Assembly (NCBI RefSeq): GCF_040518285.1
Contig: NZ_CP155449.1
Location: 2,542,001-2,606,000, forward strand
Source of the DNA: Knoellia sp. S7-12
GTDB taxonomy: Bacteria; Actinomycetota; Actinomycetes; Actinomycetales; Dermatophilaceae
Length of the DNA stretch: 64,000 nucleotides
Direction of reading: 5' to 3'
Each line of letters opens with the position of its first letter. The first letter of the stretch is position 1. Position numbers and translations under genes: made by a program. The notes below the pieces were generated by a model, which saw only the letters and a list, made by a program, of their open reading frames with translations, did no database searches and was not told the DNA's origin. This document shows, piece by piece, positions 53,978 to 62,828 of this stretch.

Positions 53978-54182
53978 CGATCCCTCCTCCAACGACTGAT
54001 CCCAACCTATCGGCAGCCACTGACAGCGCCGACCACAGAGCGAATCCCGCAGTCCCCCAGCGGAACTGACGACCAACAACATCCGGCCAGAGCCACTGAA
54101 GAACGCTCACCAACCAACCTAGACGCGGCCACTGACAGCCAACTCACGACGCGATCGATCGACCTGTGCCACGTTGGTACGC

Positions 54183-54992
54183 ATGCCAGACGCTGACTCA
54201 CCCGGGACCGCACGGTCCCGCAACCGACCGCTGATCGTCACAGCGTTGACCGCTGTTGGGTCCGTCAGCCTGCTCGGTGCGGCCCTCGTCTTCGGCTGGC
54301 TGGGTCCCGACGTCGGCCGCGGCGGGAGCTTCTGCGAGGCCGCCCGCGACGCGTTCATCAAGCAACCCGCGAACACCTTGAGCAACCTGGGCTTCGTCGT
54401 CGCCGGGCTCGCCATCGCCTGGCACGTCTCCCGCCGCGGAACCGGCGCGTTGAGCGCGAGTCTTGGGACGGCATACGCCGTCTTGGTCGTGCTGCTCGGA
54501 CCGGGAAGCGCGGCGATGCACGCGTCGCAGAGTGCGCTGGGCGGGCGCCTCGACGTCTACAGCATGTATCTGCTCGCGAGCTTTGTGTTCTCGTATGCCG
54601 CCGCTCGGCTCCTTGCGCTCCTGTTCGCCGGTTTCGCCGGGCTCTTCGTGGTGGTGCTCGGGGTGTGCACCATCGCCGAGTTCACGTCAGCGGATGTGCC
54701 GGTGGTCATGACGACGGGGAACGCGGTGTTTGCGGTCCTGCTGCTCGCTGGGCTCGTCATGGAGGTGGTCGTGCGATCGCGTGGCGCGAGTCGTCTCGAC
54801 CTGCGTTGGGGACTGGCGTCGGCCGCTGTCCTCGTTGCGGCGTTCGTCATCTGGAACACCGGCAAGGACGGCGGCCCGCTCTGCGAACCGTATTCGCTGC
54901 TGCAGCCGCACGCCGTGTGGCACGTGCTCGATGCGGTGGCCGCGTGGCTGCTCTTCCGCTTCTATGCGAGCAGTCGGCCGGGCTGGGGATAA
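54183..54992 (+). CDS. Ceramidase-like (CREST superfamily) membrane protein
   Basis: The 269-residue protein has about seven membrane helices and the conserved layout of alkaline-ceramidase-like hydrolases: FCEAARDAFIKQPANTLSNL early (Glu), GPGSAAMHASQSALGGRLD (His, Asp), and near the end LLQPHAVWHVLDAVAAWLLF (His-x3-His). These residues bind zinc in the CREST superfamily. The substrate in bacteria is not known. ATG at 54183 (MPDADSPGTARS) chosen over a TTG three codons earlier. Confidence 0.78.
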   Translation: MPDADSPGTARSRNRPLIVTALTAVGSVSLLGAALVFGWLGPDVGRGGSFCEAARDAFIKQPANTLSNLGFVVAGLAIAWHVSRRGTGALSASLGTAYAVLVVLLGPGSAAMHASQSALGGRLDVYSMYLLASFVFSYAAARLLALLFAGFAGLFVVVLGVCTIAEFTSADVPVVMTTGNAVFAVLLLAGLVMEVVVRSRGASRLDLRWGLASAAVLVAAFVIWNTGKDGGPLCEPYSLLQPHAVWHVLDAVAAWLLFRFYASSRPGWG

Positions 54993-55031
54993 CTCTGCGG
55001 CGGGTTTTGCGATTTTCGTGAGACTCCGTGC

Positions 55032-56294
55032 ATGACCTCGAAGCATCTGTATGCCGTTGCCGCACTTGCCCTTTCCGTTTCCCTTCCGCTGGGCGCCTGC
55101 TCGCAAGCCGACTCCACCGAAGGTGAGGCGAAGCCGAAGGCCAGCAGAACGGCATACCCGCAGCCTGCCTACAAGGTGAACCACGAGCAGGCCAAAGCCA
55201 TCGCCGCCGTGGGTCAGCGGCTCGCGGACGGGAGGACGTCGGAGCCGATCACGGACGAGTTCTACGCGATCGACTTCTGTCATGGGGCCGGTGAAATGAC
55301 GATGGCTGAAATTGAACCGTGGTCCACCGGGAGCAGGCTCCCATCACCAAGCGCGAATGACCCGAGTGGTCCGACTGAGAGCGACTCGGCGCAGCTCGGC
55401 TTCACCATCGCCCAAGTCGTTGTGCTCGGCTCCTCCCCGGAAACCATGAAGTGGGCCGAGCAGAAGTTTGAGAAGGGTTCTGCGTGCCCGGACTACGACG
55501 GCACCCCCCTCACCACGCAAAAAGTCACAGTCCCGGGAGCATCAACCTCATTGGTGCGTACGAGATCAAACCCGCATGCCGTGGGATGGGAGGCGCACTC
55601 GGCGATGGGTGCGGCGCGAGTCGAGAATGCCCTCTTGTTCTGCTTTGCTGACGCACGAACGCGCCCGATGGCTTTGAGCAGCGTCACGTCATGCCTGACG
55701 GAGATGGCTTACGCCGTACCCCTGGCGGCCGAGCAGCCAGTTGCGATCACGGACGCCAACAGGGACGTGGCTACGAAGATGTTGCTCGCGCAGGTGGCCG
55801 GCAAAGACCTGCGAGCCACCGTCAGCCGACGCAGCGCAACGCTGCCCTGTGAGACCTCGCGGGCAAAATTTCTCCCTGACGGAACGATCGGGGCGTTGAT
55901 CCAGACCGATGAACCAGCCACCGACGAGGATCCTGAGGCGTTGGAAACGGGCGAGCTCATGGCCCTGCTTGCCGCAGAACGACAGACCGACCCCGCTGCC
56001 GCGCGCGCGAAGGTGGCACAGGCCCGCGCCAAGTACTCGACGTGCTCCGGGAGGTATTCGCGAGGGGCTGGAGATGCTCAGCAGCATGGCGCGGTCACGG
56101 GGGTGTCCGATGCATCATTCGGCGATGGTGGCTTCACCATCACACGCACGTTGGAATTCGCGGGGAGAACTGCTCCTGGGATCGGTCAGGAGTCGATCTT
56201 CAGCGTCGGGCCCTACGTGATCCAGCTCAGCTCGACGGCCCCCGAGAGGGCTGAGGCCATAGCCACGCGACTCAAGGTGGTGACGGGTTCGTGA
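55032..56294 (+). CDS. Putative lipoprotein of unknown function
   Basis: The 420-residue protein starts MTSKHLYAVAALALSVSLPL with lipobox LGAC at about residue 23. The mature part has several Cys and no recognised domain. Codon use is less G+C-biased than in the core genes. GTATGCCG lies in the signal peptide codons (55049-55056) and again at 55150. Neighbours are other lipoproteins, which suggests an accessory surface locus. Confidence 0.75.
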   Translation: MTSKHLYAVAALALSVSLPLGACSQADSTEGEAKPKASRTAYPQPAYKVNHEQAKAIAAVGQRLADGRTSEPITDEFYAIDFCHGAGEMTMAEIEPWSTGSRLPSPSANDPSGPTESDSAQLGFTIAQVVVLGSSPETMKWAEQKFEKGSACPDYDGTPLTTQKVTVPGASTSLVRTRSNPHAVGWEAHSAMGAARVENALLFCFADARTRPMALSSVTSCLTEMAYAVPLAAEQPVAITDANRDVATKMLLAQVAGKDLRATVSRRSATLPCETSRAKFLPDGTIGALIQTDEPATDEDPEALETGELMALLAAERQTDPAAARAKVAQARAKYSTCSGRYSRGAGDAQQHGAVTGVSDASFGDGGFTITRTLEFAGRTAPGIGQESIFSVGPYVIQLSSTAPERAEAIATRLKVVTGS

Positions 56295-56418
56295 GCACGC
56301 TCACGGGGGCGCTCAAGTGGCGAAATTCGCCGATTTCTCTACTCTGGATGACAAGACACGATGCTTCGCGCGCCTCTGAACGGCTGCCTGGCACCGCACG
56401 ACGGAGGGGTTCCGCACG

Positions 56419-57036
56419 ATGAACAAGCGCAGGACGATGACGTATGCCGTTGCCGCAGCGACCGCTGCCACGCTCGCCTTAGCGGGCTGCAACGGCGGCG
56501 ACAAAGACCCAACGCCCACCCCGACGGCGTCGAGTTCGTCGACGAGTACGGCCAGCCCGAGCGGTAGCAAGTCACCATCGCCAACTGCTTCTGCGAGCCC
56601 GAGCAAATCGACAGCAGGAGACACCCCTCCCGCAGCGCGCGCCAAAACGAACGACGGCGCTCTGGCTTTCGTACGCTTCTACTTCGATCAGGTGAATCTG
56701 GCCTACACCAAGCCGGATGTGAATTTGCTCCCACCGCTGGTTACTAACGCTTGCCAAAGTTGCTCTGGGCTCCAGAAGGGCGTCGTGGATATCGCGGCCG
56801 CGGGCCAGCGAATGAAGTCCAATCTCGTAGCTCCAATCCCATCGGCGACGATCGCTACCGAGGCGCCAGCTGGCGAGACATGGGTCAGGTTCACACTGTC
56901 GCAAATGACCGTGCCGGTCATTGACAAGTCCGGCAAGGAGCTTGAAGGCCAGAAAGCCAGCTCAGTTGCCAAGATCGTGGCGGTGGTTTGGGAGGGGGAT
57001 CAATGGAAAATACACGGCATCGCAAATCAGTCCTAG
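56419..57036 (+). CDS. DUF6318-like lipoprotein, copy 1
   Basis: The 205-residue lipoprotein has a signal peptide with lipobox LAGC (MTYAVAAATAATLALAGC), a Ser/Thr/Pro linker of about 40 residues and a domain NDGALAFVRFYFDQVNLAYT, then ACQSCSGLQKG and VAVVWEGDQWKIHGIANQS. This resembles the DUF6318 family of actinobacteria (function unknown). A GGAGGGG site precedes the ATG. The 3' end overlaps the secreted-protein gene by 34 bases. A paralogue follows at 57934. Confidence 0.82.
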   Translation: MNKRRTMTYAVAAATAATLALAGCNGGDKDPTPTPTASSSSTSTASPSGSKSPSPTASASPSKSTAGDTPPAARAKTNDGALAFVRFYFDQVNLAYTKPDVNLLPPLVTNACQSCSGLQKGVVDIAAAGQRMKSNLVAPIPSATIATEAPAGETWVRFTLSQMTVPVIDKSGKELEGQKASSVAKIVAVVWEGDQWKIHGIANQS

Positions 57037-57923
57037 GCGCTTCTATTGCTTTCTTCCTGTTTTCCGCCACTCCCGCATGGGCATTACCGCCCGATGTGAA
57101 CGGCACGACTGGCTCAGATTCGCTGCATTTTAAGGGCCTCGGAAGGGCAGAACTCGCCGCTTTCGGAAAGCACCTACCAGGCTCTGTCGATTCGCCACCA
57201 AAACCGCCTTGGTACAAGTACGAATCGACCTCGTTTTGCAGTACTCGCCCACCTGGCGCGGCTGATGGGTTCGACCCAAGTTGCACTGCTGAGTACGCGG
57301 TGTGCAACCCAACGGGAGCCAACGGACCTACAGACGGCCCAGCAGTCCGTGTGTGGCGAATGGAGGTCGACCGTACGGGTCAGCCCGTGACTGCCGCCAC
57401 TTGGGAGTCCTTGGGATTCACCTGCCTCGGAGGCTTGGTTCCGGGCGCCAACAACACATTGACGATGCAGATGATCCTTGATGAGTTCCACAAAACGACC
57501 TTCGCAAGGCCGTCTCCGACGATTCAGCCAGTCGGGCTTAAAACTTTGGTGAACCTGCCGACCTTCTACGAGTTGACGTGGCCAACGCAGGGCTTCGAGC
57601 CCGGCGAGGCGGACACGACGACCCTTGTCGGTCGACGGGTCGAGATCGAGCCGGTCTTCATGAGCGCGACCTACATCTACGGCGATGGTGGTGCCAGTGG
57701 GCCAGTCAAAACCTTCGGTGGGCCGTACCCCGATGGCGACGTGATACACACCTACCGCAAAAAGATGGTGGCGCCAGTCCAAATCAACGCCAACTACTCA
57801 GGCCGGTTCCGCGTCGACGGCGGTGCATGGATCACGATCCCCTCCACTGTGACGATCGAGGGCACTCCTGTGAACCTCACCGTGGCTGAGGCCAAGGCGC
57901 GGCTCTACAACGAGGGCGGCTGA
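57003..57923 (+). CDS. Secreted protein of unknown function
   Basis: The 306-residue protein starts MENTRHRKSVLGASIAFFLF with signal peptidase site ...SATPAWA-LPP at about residue 27. The mature part has several Cys (FCSTRPPGAADGFDPSC, YAVCN) and a beta-rich C-terminal domain that ends VNLTVAEAKARLYNEGG. No family recognised. It starts inside the preceding DUF6318 gene, so the two are coupled. A decayed copy of its last codons lies at 58587-58632. Confidence 0.72.
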   Translation: MENTRHRKSVLGASIAFFLFSATPAWALPPDVNGTTGSDSLHFKGLGRAELAAFGKHLPGSVDSPPKPPWYKYESTSFCSTRPPGAADGFDPSCTAEYAVCNPTGANGPTDGPAVRVWRMEVDRTGQPVTAATWESLGFTCLGGLVPGANNTLTMQMILDEFHKTTFARPSPTIQPVGLKTLVNLPTFYELTWPTQGFEPGEADTTTLVGRRVEIEPVFMSATYIYGDGGASGPVKTFGGPYPDGDVIHTYRKKMVAPVQINANYSGRFRVDGGAWITIPSTVTIEGTPVNLTVAEAKARLYNEGG

Positions 57924-57933
57924 GAACTCACAC

Positions 57934-58554
57934 ATGTTCTCCTCGTTGCCTTTTCGAGTCTCGACATTGGCTATCACCAGCTCGATCACGTATTCCGCAA
58001 CCGCTGCTACGCTCGCTCTGGCGGGCTGCGGCGGCGCCACGACCACGCCGACCGCGTCACCGGGTTCGGCGAGTTCAAGTGGGTCCACCAGTCCGACCGG
58101 ATCGTCCAGTCCGACGACAAGCGCTTCAGCCTTGATCGACATCCCGGCAGCCGCGAAGGTGAACACGGAGGACGGTGCCGTTGCGTTTGTGAGGTTCTGG
58201 TTCGAGCAAGTCAACGTGGCCTTCACCAGACCTAACCCCGACCTTATTCCGACGCTTTCCGCATCGAGTTGCAAGAGTTGTGCCAGCTTGGCCGAACACC
58301 CGGTGGGTTTCGCCGCCAAAGGATACCGAGTCCAGCCAGCCCCATTTCGCCCGCTGACGAACGTGAAGTCGTTGGGCCTTTCAACCGATGGCACCCGTAT
58401 CGCCTTCACTCTCAGCCAAGGCGACGCCGACGTGGTCGATCGTTCCGGCAAGGTCGTCGATACCCAAAAAGCTGACAGCGTTGAGCGAGTCGCGCTTGTG
58501 GCCAGGAAGGGGAACCAATGGCTCATGGCTGGGTTGGCATCGCCTACGTCCTGA
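57934..58554 (+). CDS. DUF6318-like lipoprotein, copy 2
   Basis: The 206-residue protein is a paralogue of the gene at 56419: the lipobox LALAGC, a Ser/Thr-rich linker, then EDGAVAFVRFWFEQVNVAFT, SSCKSCASLAEHP and KGNQWLMAGL correspond segment by segment. The start ATG has no good ribosome site, and the N-terminus before the signal peptide is longer than in copy 1, so the true start may lie further in. Tandem duplication with the secreted-protein gene is evident. Confidence 0.8.
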   Translation: MFSSLPFRVSTLAITSSITYSATAATLALAGCGGATTTPTASPGSASSSGSTSPTGSSSPTTSASALIDIPAAAKVNTEDGAVAFVRFWFEQVNVAFTRPNPDLIPTLSASSCKSCASLAEHPVGFAAKGYRVQPAPFRPLTNVKSLGLSTDGTRIAFTLSQGDADVVDRSGKVVDTQKADSVERVALVARKGNQWLMAGLASPTS

Positions 58555-58876
58555 CAATCGCTACTGCTTCGCTGGTCGGAGACTGCGTTGAACCTCCCCG
58601 TTACCGAGGCGAAGGCCTGGCTCTATAACAACTGTGGGCATCGGGTGGCACGTGCTCGGTCAGGTCCACGGCGGGCAGGACCGCGGCCACCCGTGACACG
58701 AGCCCTGCACCCTCGTCGGCGGATACCCCGACCCCGATGTTTCCCCAACCCCACGCCGAGCGCGTCGATGCGGTTGTGGCGCGGTCGTCGTCCATGTCGA
58801 GAACCTTGAAACCACAAACCTCCGACCTGTGGAGAACTCCGCGGCCGATCTCGCCAAACCCGCAAGGATCGTTGGT
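58555..58876 (+). other. Gap with decayed gene copy and no intact gene
   Basis: These 322 bp follow DUF6318 copy 2. The first part holds the remnant of the secreted-protein gene (58587-58632). The rest, 58633-58876, has no supported reading frame in either strand and no clear repeat. The sequence becomes more G+C-rich after 58640, which suggests that the deletion or insertion junction lies there. Confidence 0.55.
58587..58632 (+). pseudogene. Remnant of a second copy of the secreted-protein gene
   Basis: TTGAACCTCCCCGTTACCGA and the next 25 bases match the last codons of the gene at 57003 (57870-57914, TGAACCTCACCGTGGCTGAG...), with about 80% identity; translated it reads NLPVTEAKAWLYNN against NLTVAEAKARLYNE. 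The 5' part after DUF6318 copy 2 (58528-58575) also resembles the start of that gene, including GGCATCGC and an ATG in the same overlap place. The middle 800 bases are missing and the frame is broken. Confidence 0.7.
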
Positions 58877-59503
58877 GTGAGTCCTTCCTCGACCGACGTT
58901 GGTAGACGGTTGGCTGTGGCGGGCCGGTGGCTGCGCAACGCCTACTTCCCCGACCGCCCGGAGAATCCCGACGAGGCACAGCCCGCGAGCACGTCCCGAC
59001 GAATCCTGTCGTCGCTGAACGGGCTCCTCGTCCTGTCCCTGGCCACGTTCTGTGTGTCGGCTGCCGGGTGGGTCCTCGTTTCGGGAACAACCTGCAGCCA
59101 CTCCTGTGACTCGTCCCGCATCGAATTGGGGGGCATCATCATGGTCTTCCTGCCCCTCATCACGGCAGCGATCATCGCGGTGCTGGTGGTTCTCCACGTG
59201 GCGGGTGGCGGGAGACCGGGTCGGTGGTGGATCCTCGGGTGCGTCGTCGTCGTGGCATCGTTCTTCCTCGGCGCGTCGGTCTTCGACAGCGCCTCCCGAG
59301 ATCCTGATCGGACCTCGGTCGTGACCCAGCAGGCGATCCCTGCCAGTTGCAACAAGCCCACCCGGGCAGCGTCGACGCCTTCGAAGCCCGCACCCGAGAG
59401 ATCTCGACCCGAGCCTGCGGCAGGATGCTGCGCGTGGACACGCTTAGATCAATCGCCCTGTTCGTCGCGGCAGCCATCGCCGAGATCGGCGGGGCTTGGT
59501 TGA
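58877..59503 (+). CDS. Hypothetical two-helix membrane protein
   Basis: The protein of about 208 residues has two or three hydrophobic segments ([60 protein letters not shown]) and an extracytoplasmic loop with CSHSC. GTG at 58877 was chosen because AAGGA lies eight bases upstream. The last 23 codons overlap the ynfA-like gene in another frame and are Pro/Arg-rich, so the 3' end may have been extended by a mutation. No family recognised. Confidence 0.55.
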   Translation: MSPSSTDVGRRLAVAGRWLRNAYFPDRPENPDEAQPASTSRRILSSLNGLLVLSLATFCVSAAGWVLVSGTTCSHSCDSSRIELGGIIMVFLPLITAAIIAVLVVLHVAGGGRPGRWWILGCVVVVASFFLGASVFDSASRDPDRTSVVTQQAIPASCNKPTRAASTPSKPAPERSRPEPAAGCCAWTRLDQSPCSSRQPSPRSAGLG

Positions 59504-59769
59504 TCTGGCAGGGCGTCCGAGAGCATCGCGGCTGGGCGTGGATCGGCGCCGGTGGCGTCGCCTTGGGCATCTACGGGTTCGTCGCAACCCTCCAGCCGGA
59601 CGCCAACTTCGGGCGAATCCTGGCTGCCTACGGTGGGGTGTTCGTCGCCGGATCACTTCTGTGGGGCATGGCCCTGGATGGGTTCCGACCCGACCGCTAT
59701 GACGTCATGGGCGCGCTGCTGTGCCTCGTGGGCGTGGCCGTGATCATGTACTCCCCACGCTCTTCCTGA
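59434..59769 (+). CDS. UPF0060/YnfA-like small membrane protein
   Basis: The protein of about 111 residues has four helices: [60 protein letters not shown] and [19 protein letters not shown]. The motifs [10 protein letters not shown] and [13 protein letters not shown] are diagnostic for YnfA. GTG at 59434 with AGGA eight bases upstream is preferred; ATG at 59425 would add three codons. Relatives belong to the drug/metabolite transporter superfamily; some are linked to drug efflux. Confidence 0.87.
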   Translation: MDTLRSIALFVAAAIAEIGGAWLIWQGVREHRGWAWIGAGGVALGIYGFVATLQPDANFGRILAAYGGVFVAGSLLWGMALDGFRPDRYDVMGALLCLVGVAVIMYSPRSS

Positions 59770-59828
59770 CCACGATCCGGCGTTCCTGACAATTGCACTC
59801 ACCGCAGGCGACGGGCACCGCGCCAGTT

Positions 59829-60479
59829 TCAGAGCAGGCCCGCACGGTCGGCGATGATGCCGACCTCGACCCGGCTAGCGACACCGAGTTTGTCCTGTGA
59901 CCGCGCAAGGTGAGACTTCACCGTCGCCTCCCCAAGGAACAGTTCCGCCGCGATCTGCGCCGTCGTCATCCCCCGCCCCACACACCGCACGACGTCGAGT
60001 TCGCGTGGTGTGAGCGTCGCGACCAACCCGGCCGCTGTCCGTCGCAGCTCACCCGCCGGGTCGGACTGGAGGTGCTCGACGACCTGCCGAGCACTGCGCG
60101 CCGAGAGTGCACCCTCCCCCGCCGCCACCGAGCGCACGGCGGCGATGATGTCGAGCGGGCTCGCGGTCTTGAGCAGGAACCCTGCCGCGCCTGCGTGCAC
60201 CGCCCGCAACATCACGTCGTCGTGGTCGAACGTCGTCAACATGATGACCTTCGGCGGGGAAGCCAGCGCAGACAACGCAGCCGTCGTCGTGATGCCGTCC
60301 TGCCGCGCCATCCGCACATCCATCAGGACGAGGTCGGGACGGTGACGGTGGATCGCCTCGATCACCTGGTCGCCGTCATTGACGCTGCCGACGACATCGA
60401 GGTCCTCGGTCGCGCCGAGCATCGTCTGCAGGGCACCGCACACCAGCGGGTCGTCGTCCACGAGCAGAACTCGTGTCAT
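59829..60479 (-). CDS. NarL/LuxR-type response regulator
   Basis: The 216-residue regulator has a receiver domain, MTRVLLVDDDPLVCGALQTM, the phospho-acceptor in LVLMDVRMARQDG and the KTASPLD Lys, then a LuxR-type helix-turn-helix LTPRELDVVRCVGRGMTTAQ followed by IAAELFLGEATVKSHLARSQ. Start ATG overlaps the kinase stop (ATGA), so it is co-translated with its partner. The signal and targets are unknown. Confidence 0.95.
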   Translation of the reverse strand: MTRVLLVDDDPLVCGALQTMLGATEDLDVVGSVNDGDQVIEAIHRHRPDLVLMDVRMARQDGITTTAALSALASPPKVIMLTTFDHDDVMLRAVHAGAAGFLLKTASPLDIIAAVRSVAAGEGALSARSARQVVEHLQSDPAGELRRTAAGLVATLTPRELDVVRCVGRGMTTAQIAAELFLGEATVKSHLARSQDKLGVASRVEVGIIADRAGLL

Positions 60480-61795
60480 CGTGTCTCTCCTTCGCTGGGT
60501 GTCCAAGTCGAGCCGATGTCGGCCGCCCACACCCACGGGAGTCGAGCAGCGACTCGGAAAACCCGTCGGTCATCGACGAAGCACCGGAAGTCGCCGCCGA
60601 GGGTCAGAACACGATGGCGTATGCCGTCCAGCCCGCTTCCCGGGCGGAACTCCACGGCCGTCTCGGCCGGTAGATGGTTGGCCACCTCGATCTCGACGCC
60701 CGACTCCGGCGTGGCGCGAACCAACACTCGCACCCCGATGCCGGGTGCGTGACGGCGCGCGTTCGTGAGCAGCTCCTGAGTGATGCGGAACGCGCTGCGA
60801 CTCGTCGTCCCGTCGAGGCGGCCGATCCCTTCGAGCTGCGAGGTGGACACGAGATTCACTCCTGTTGCGACGGTCTCGTCAATCAGGGCCGGCACGTCTC
60901 TCAGCGTCGGCACCGCGGCTGCGACGTCCGGCGAGTCGGGCTGGCGCAGCATCGCGAGCAACGAACGTAGATCCGCCATCGACTGCTGAGCATTCGCTCG
61001 CACTAACGCCGCAGACTCCGCGACCTTCGGGTTGTCTCCTGACGTGACCTCGAGTGCGCCGGCGTGCAGGGACAGCAGCGAAAGCCGGTGTCCCAGAGCG
61101 TCATGCACCTCCTGGGCAATCCGCTCGCGGTCCGACTGCCGCGCCACCTCGTCACTCAGCGAGTCCACGACAACGCGCTGTTCCTCGACGACGAGCTCAG
61201 CCCGAGAGAGCGAGGTGCGTGCGCGGATGAACAGGCCCAGCCCGACGGTGGCGCCCACAAGCCCTACCGTGATGAGAAGCACGACCCACCAGGGCATCGG
61301 GGACAACTGCTCAGCCTGGTTGTTGGTCCGGAAGGACTGCCAGAACGATGCGGGTGACGACGTCCCGCGAGAGTCCCGCCACGTCGTCACGAACGTTGCC
61401 ACCGTGAGCAGCCCACCCAGCGCCACGGTCGTCCGGTCGAGACGTCGGACCATGAGCGAACCAAAAGCAATGAGGGCGGACACCGGGTCGATGGGCAGGA
61501 CCAGAGTCAGCACACCTGTGGCAAACGCGACCAGTTCGGGGAAGTGTCGGCGACAGGCAAGGCCCACGGCTGCGGTCATCGCGATGAGGAACAAGAGCAC
61601 CGCGGCGCCGGACATGGCGCCGGTGGCGTCATACCCGCCGCGCTGGGTCTCCCAAGCCCCCACCGCAAGTGAACTGCTCATGGTGCACAACGGGAGATAG
61701 ACGACCCACGTTCGCACTTGCGGCCGCCTCAGGATCCCAAGCAGCCGCTCGACCCCGGCGGGGCGCGAGGGTGCTGGTGCTGGGATCGCGGTCAT
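60476..61795 (-). CDS. Sensor histidine kinase (HisKA_3 type)
   Basis: The 439-residue kinase has five or six N-terminal membrane helices, a coiled-coil linker (ARTSLSRAELVVEEQRVVVD), the HisKA_3 box ERIAQEVHDALGHRLSLL with the phospho-accepting His, and a degenerate HATPase region: QELLTNARRHAPG (N-box), then GSGLDGIRHRV (G-box). The ATG at 61793-61795 (MTAIPAPAPS) was chosen. An octamer copy at 60619-60626 makes the Ile of GLDGIRHRV an ATA codon. Paired with the response regulator by overlap. Confidence 0.93.
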   Translation of the reverse strand: MTAIPAPAPSRPAGVERLLGILRRPQVRTWVVYLPLCTMSSSLAVGAWETQRGGYDATGAMSGAAVLLFLIAMTAAVGLACRRHFPELVAFATGVLTLVLPIDPVSALIAFGSLMVRRLDRTTVALGGLLTVATFVTTWRDSRGTSSPASFWQSFRTNNQAEQLSPMPWWVVLLITVGLVGATVGLGLFIRARTSLSRAELVVEEQRVVVDSLSDEVARQSDRERIAQEVHDALGHRLSLLSLHAGALEVTSGDNPKVAESAALVRANAQQSMADLRSLLAMLRQPDSPDVAAAVPTLRDVPALIDETVATGVNLVSTSQLEGIGRLDGTTSRSAFRITQELLTNARRHAPGIGVRVLVRATPESGVEIEVANHLPAETAVEFRPGSGLDGIRHRVLTLGGDFRCFVDDRRVFRVAARLPWVWAADIGSTWTPSEGETR

Positions 61796-61982
61796 GTCGT
61801 CAAAGTAAAGCCTCACACCGACAGGCACGTCCCCCGAATGGCTGGACACGGCACATCGGATCTCCCCCAAACGGCCAACGAGGGTGAGCCGCCCTGTGGC
61901 AGAACGGAACCCGGCATACGCGATGAACTCGGCTCATCACGCCAACCCGGCCGAACAGCGGCCGCCAGCCAAGGAGAACGAC

Positions 61983-62564
61983 ATGAGCGAGCACCCCAAC
62001 TACGCCCCGCAGCCCGGTCAGTGGCAGCCGACCAACCCGCCCGCGCCGCCCGTCAAGCAGCAGAACTGGTTCATGCGGCACAAGATCCTCACCGGCATGC
62101 TCGCCCTCGTCGTCATCGGGGGCCTGGCGGGCGCACTCGGCGGTGGAGGGGACACGCCGAGCGAAGCCACGGCCGGGCCGACGACAGCCTCCTCCCCCGC
62201 TGCCAAAGCGGCCGCACCCGAGGAGCCCAAGGTCGACGCGGACGATCTCGGCAACGAGGCCAACCCGGTGACGATCGTCGAGGGCAAGGCGTTCGACGTG
62301 CGCAAGTTCTCGTACGCCGCTGGCTGGAAGATCACCTCGAGCGACTTCGGCATGGAACTCAAGAACCTCAAGCTGACGAACAACCGAGGTGAGCGCGACG
62401 GGGCCTTCGTGCAGATCAAGTTCATGAAGGCGACCGAGGTCCTGGCCACCGTCGACTGCAACTCGGACCAGATCCTGCCCGGCCAGACCGTCACGCTGAG
62501 CTGCTTCGGGACTGAGCCGAAGCCGACGGGCCACGACCGGATCACGATCAACGACACCTTCTGA
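61983..62564 (+). CDS. Single-pass membrane protein with extracytoplasmic beta domain
   Basis: The 193-residue protein has a Pro/Gln-rich N-terminus, one membrane helix (ILTGMLALVVIGGLAGALGG), an Ala/Thr linker and a C-terminal domain with strands such as FSYAAGWKITSSDFG, LKNLKLTNNRGERDGAFVQI and TVDCNSDQILPGQTVTLSCF with two Cys. The domain looks like a DUF4352/Ig-like fold, but the match is weak. AAGGAG lies seven bases before the ATG. A strong hairpin follows. Confidence 0.7.
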   Translation: MSEHPNYAPQPGQWQPTNPPAPPVKQQNWFMRHKILTGMLALVVIGGLAGALGGGGDTPSEATAGPTTASSPAAKAAAPEEPKVDADDLGNEANPVTIVEGKAFDVRKFSYAAGWKITSSDFGMELKNLKLTNNRGERDGAFVQIKFMKATEVLATVDCNSDQILPGQTVTLSCFGTEPKPTGHDRITINDTF

Positions 62565-62608
62565 GACGGGCTTCGCCCGATCAATCTCTGGGTATGCCGT
62601 GTGGCTGG

Positions 62609-62644
62609 CTTGGGTGGCTGCGTGCAGGGGCGCAGCCACCCAAG
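62609..62644 (+). terminator. Hairpin downstream of the single-pass membrane protein gene
   Basis: Arms CTTGGGTGGCTGCG (62609-62622) and CGCAGCCACCCAAG (62631-62644) pair perfectly over 14 bases with an 8-base loop, 45 bases after the stop. GTATGCCG lies just before it at 62592-62599. There is no long T-tract. Confidence 0.72.
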
Positions 62645-62815
62645 GTCCTCTCCCGGATCAAGTTGCCCGTGATCGCGGGTCGGAGAGGTGCGGTCGAACG
62701 GCCAGGTCTCGGCGCGGAACCGGCGGGCGGATCTTCGTGCCCAGCACCGCCACTCATCGAGCATGGGAGTTGCTACACCAGCGGTTCGGCCGTAGTCGTG
62801 GGCACGAGCCGCGGC

Positions 62816-62821
62816 TATCGT
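62816..62821 (+). promoter_or_regulatory. -10 box TATCGT, probable leaderless start of the AraC gene
   Basis: TATCGT (TANNNT) lies seven bases before the GTG start at 62829 with no ribosome site between. It matches the other leaderless candidates of the window. Confidence 0.5.
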
Positions 62822-62828
62822 CAGGTCT

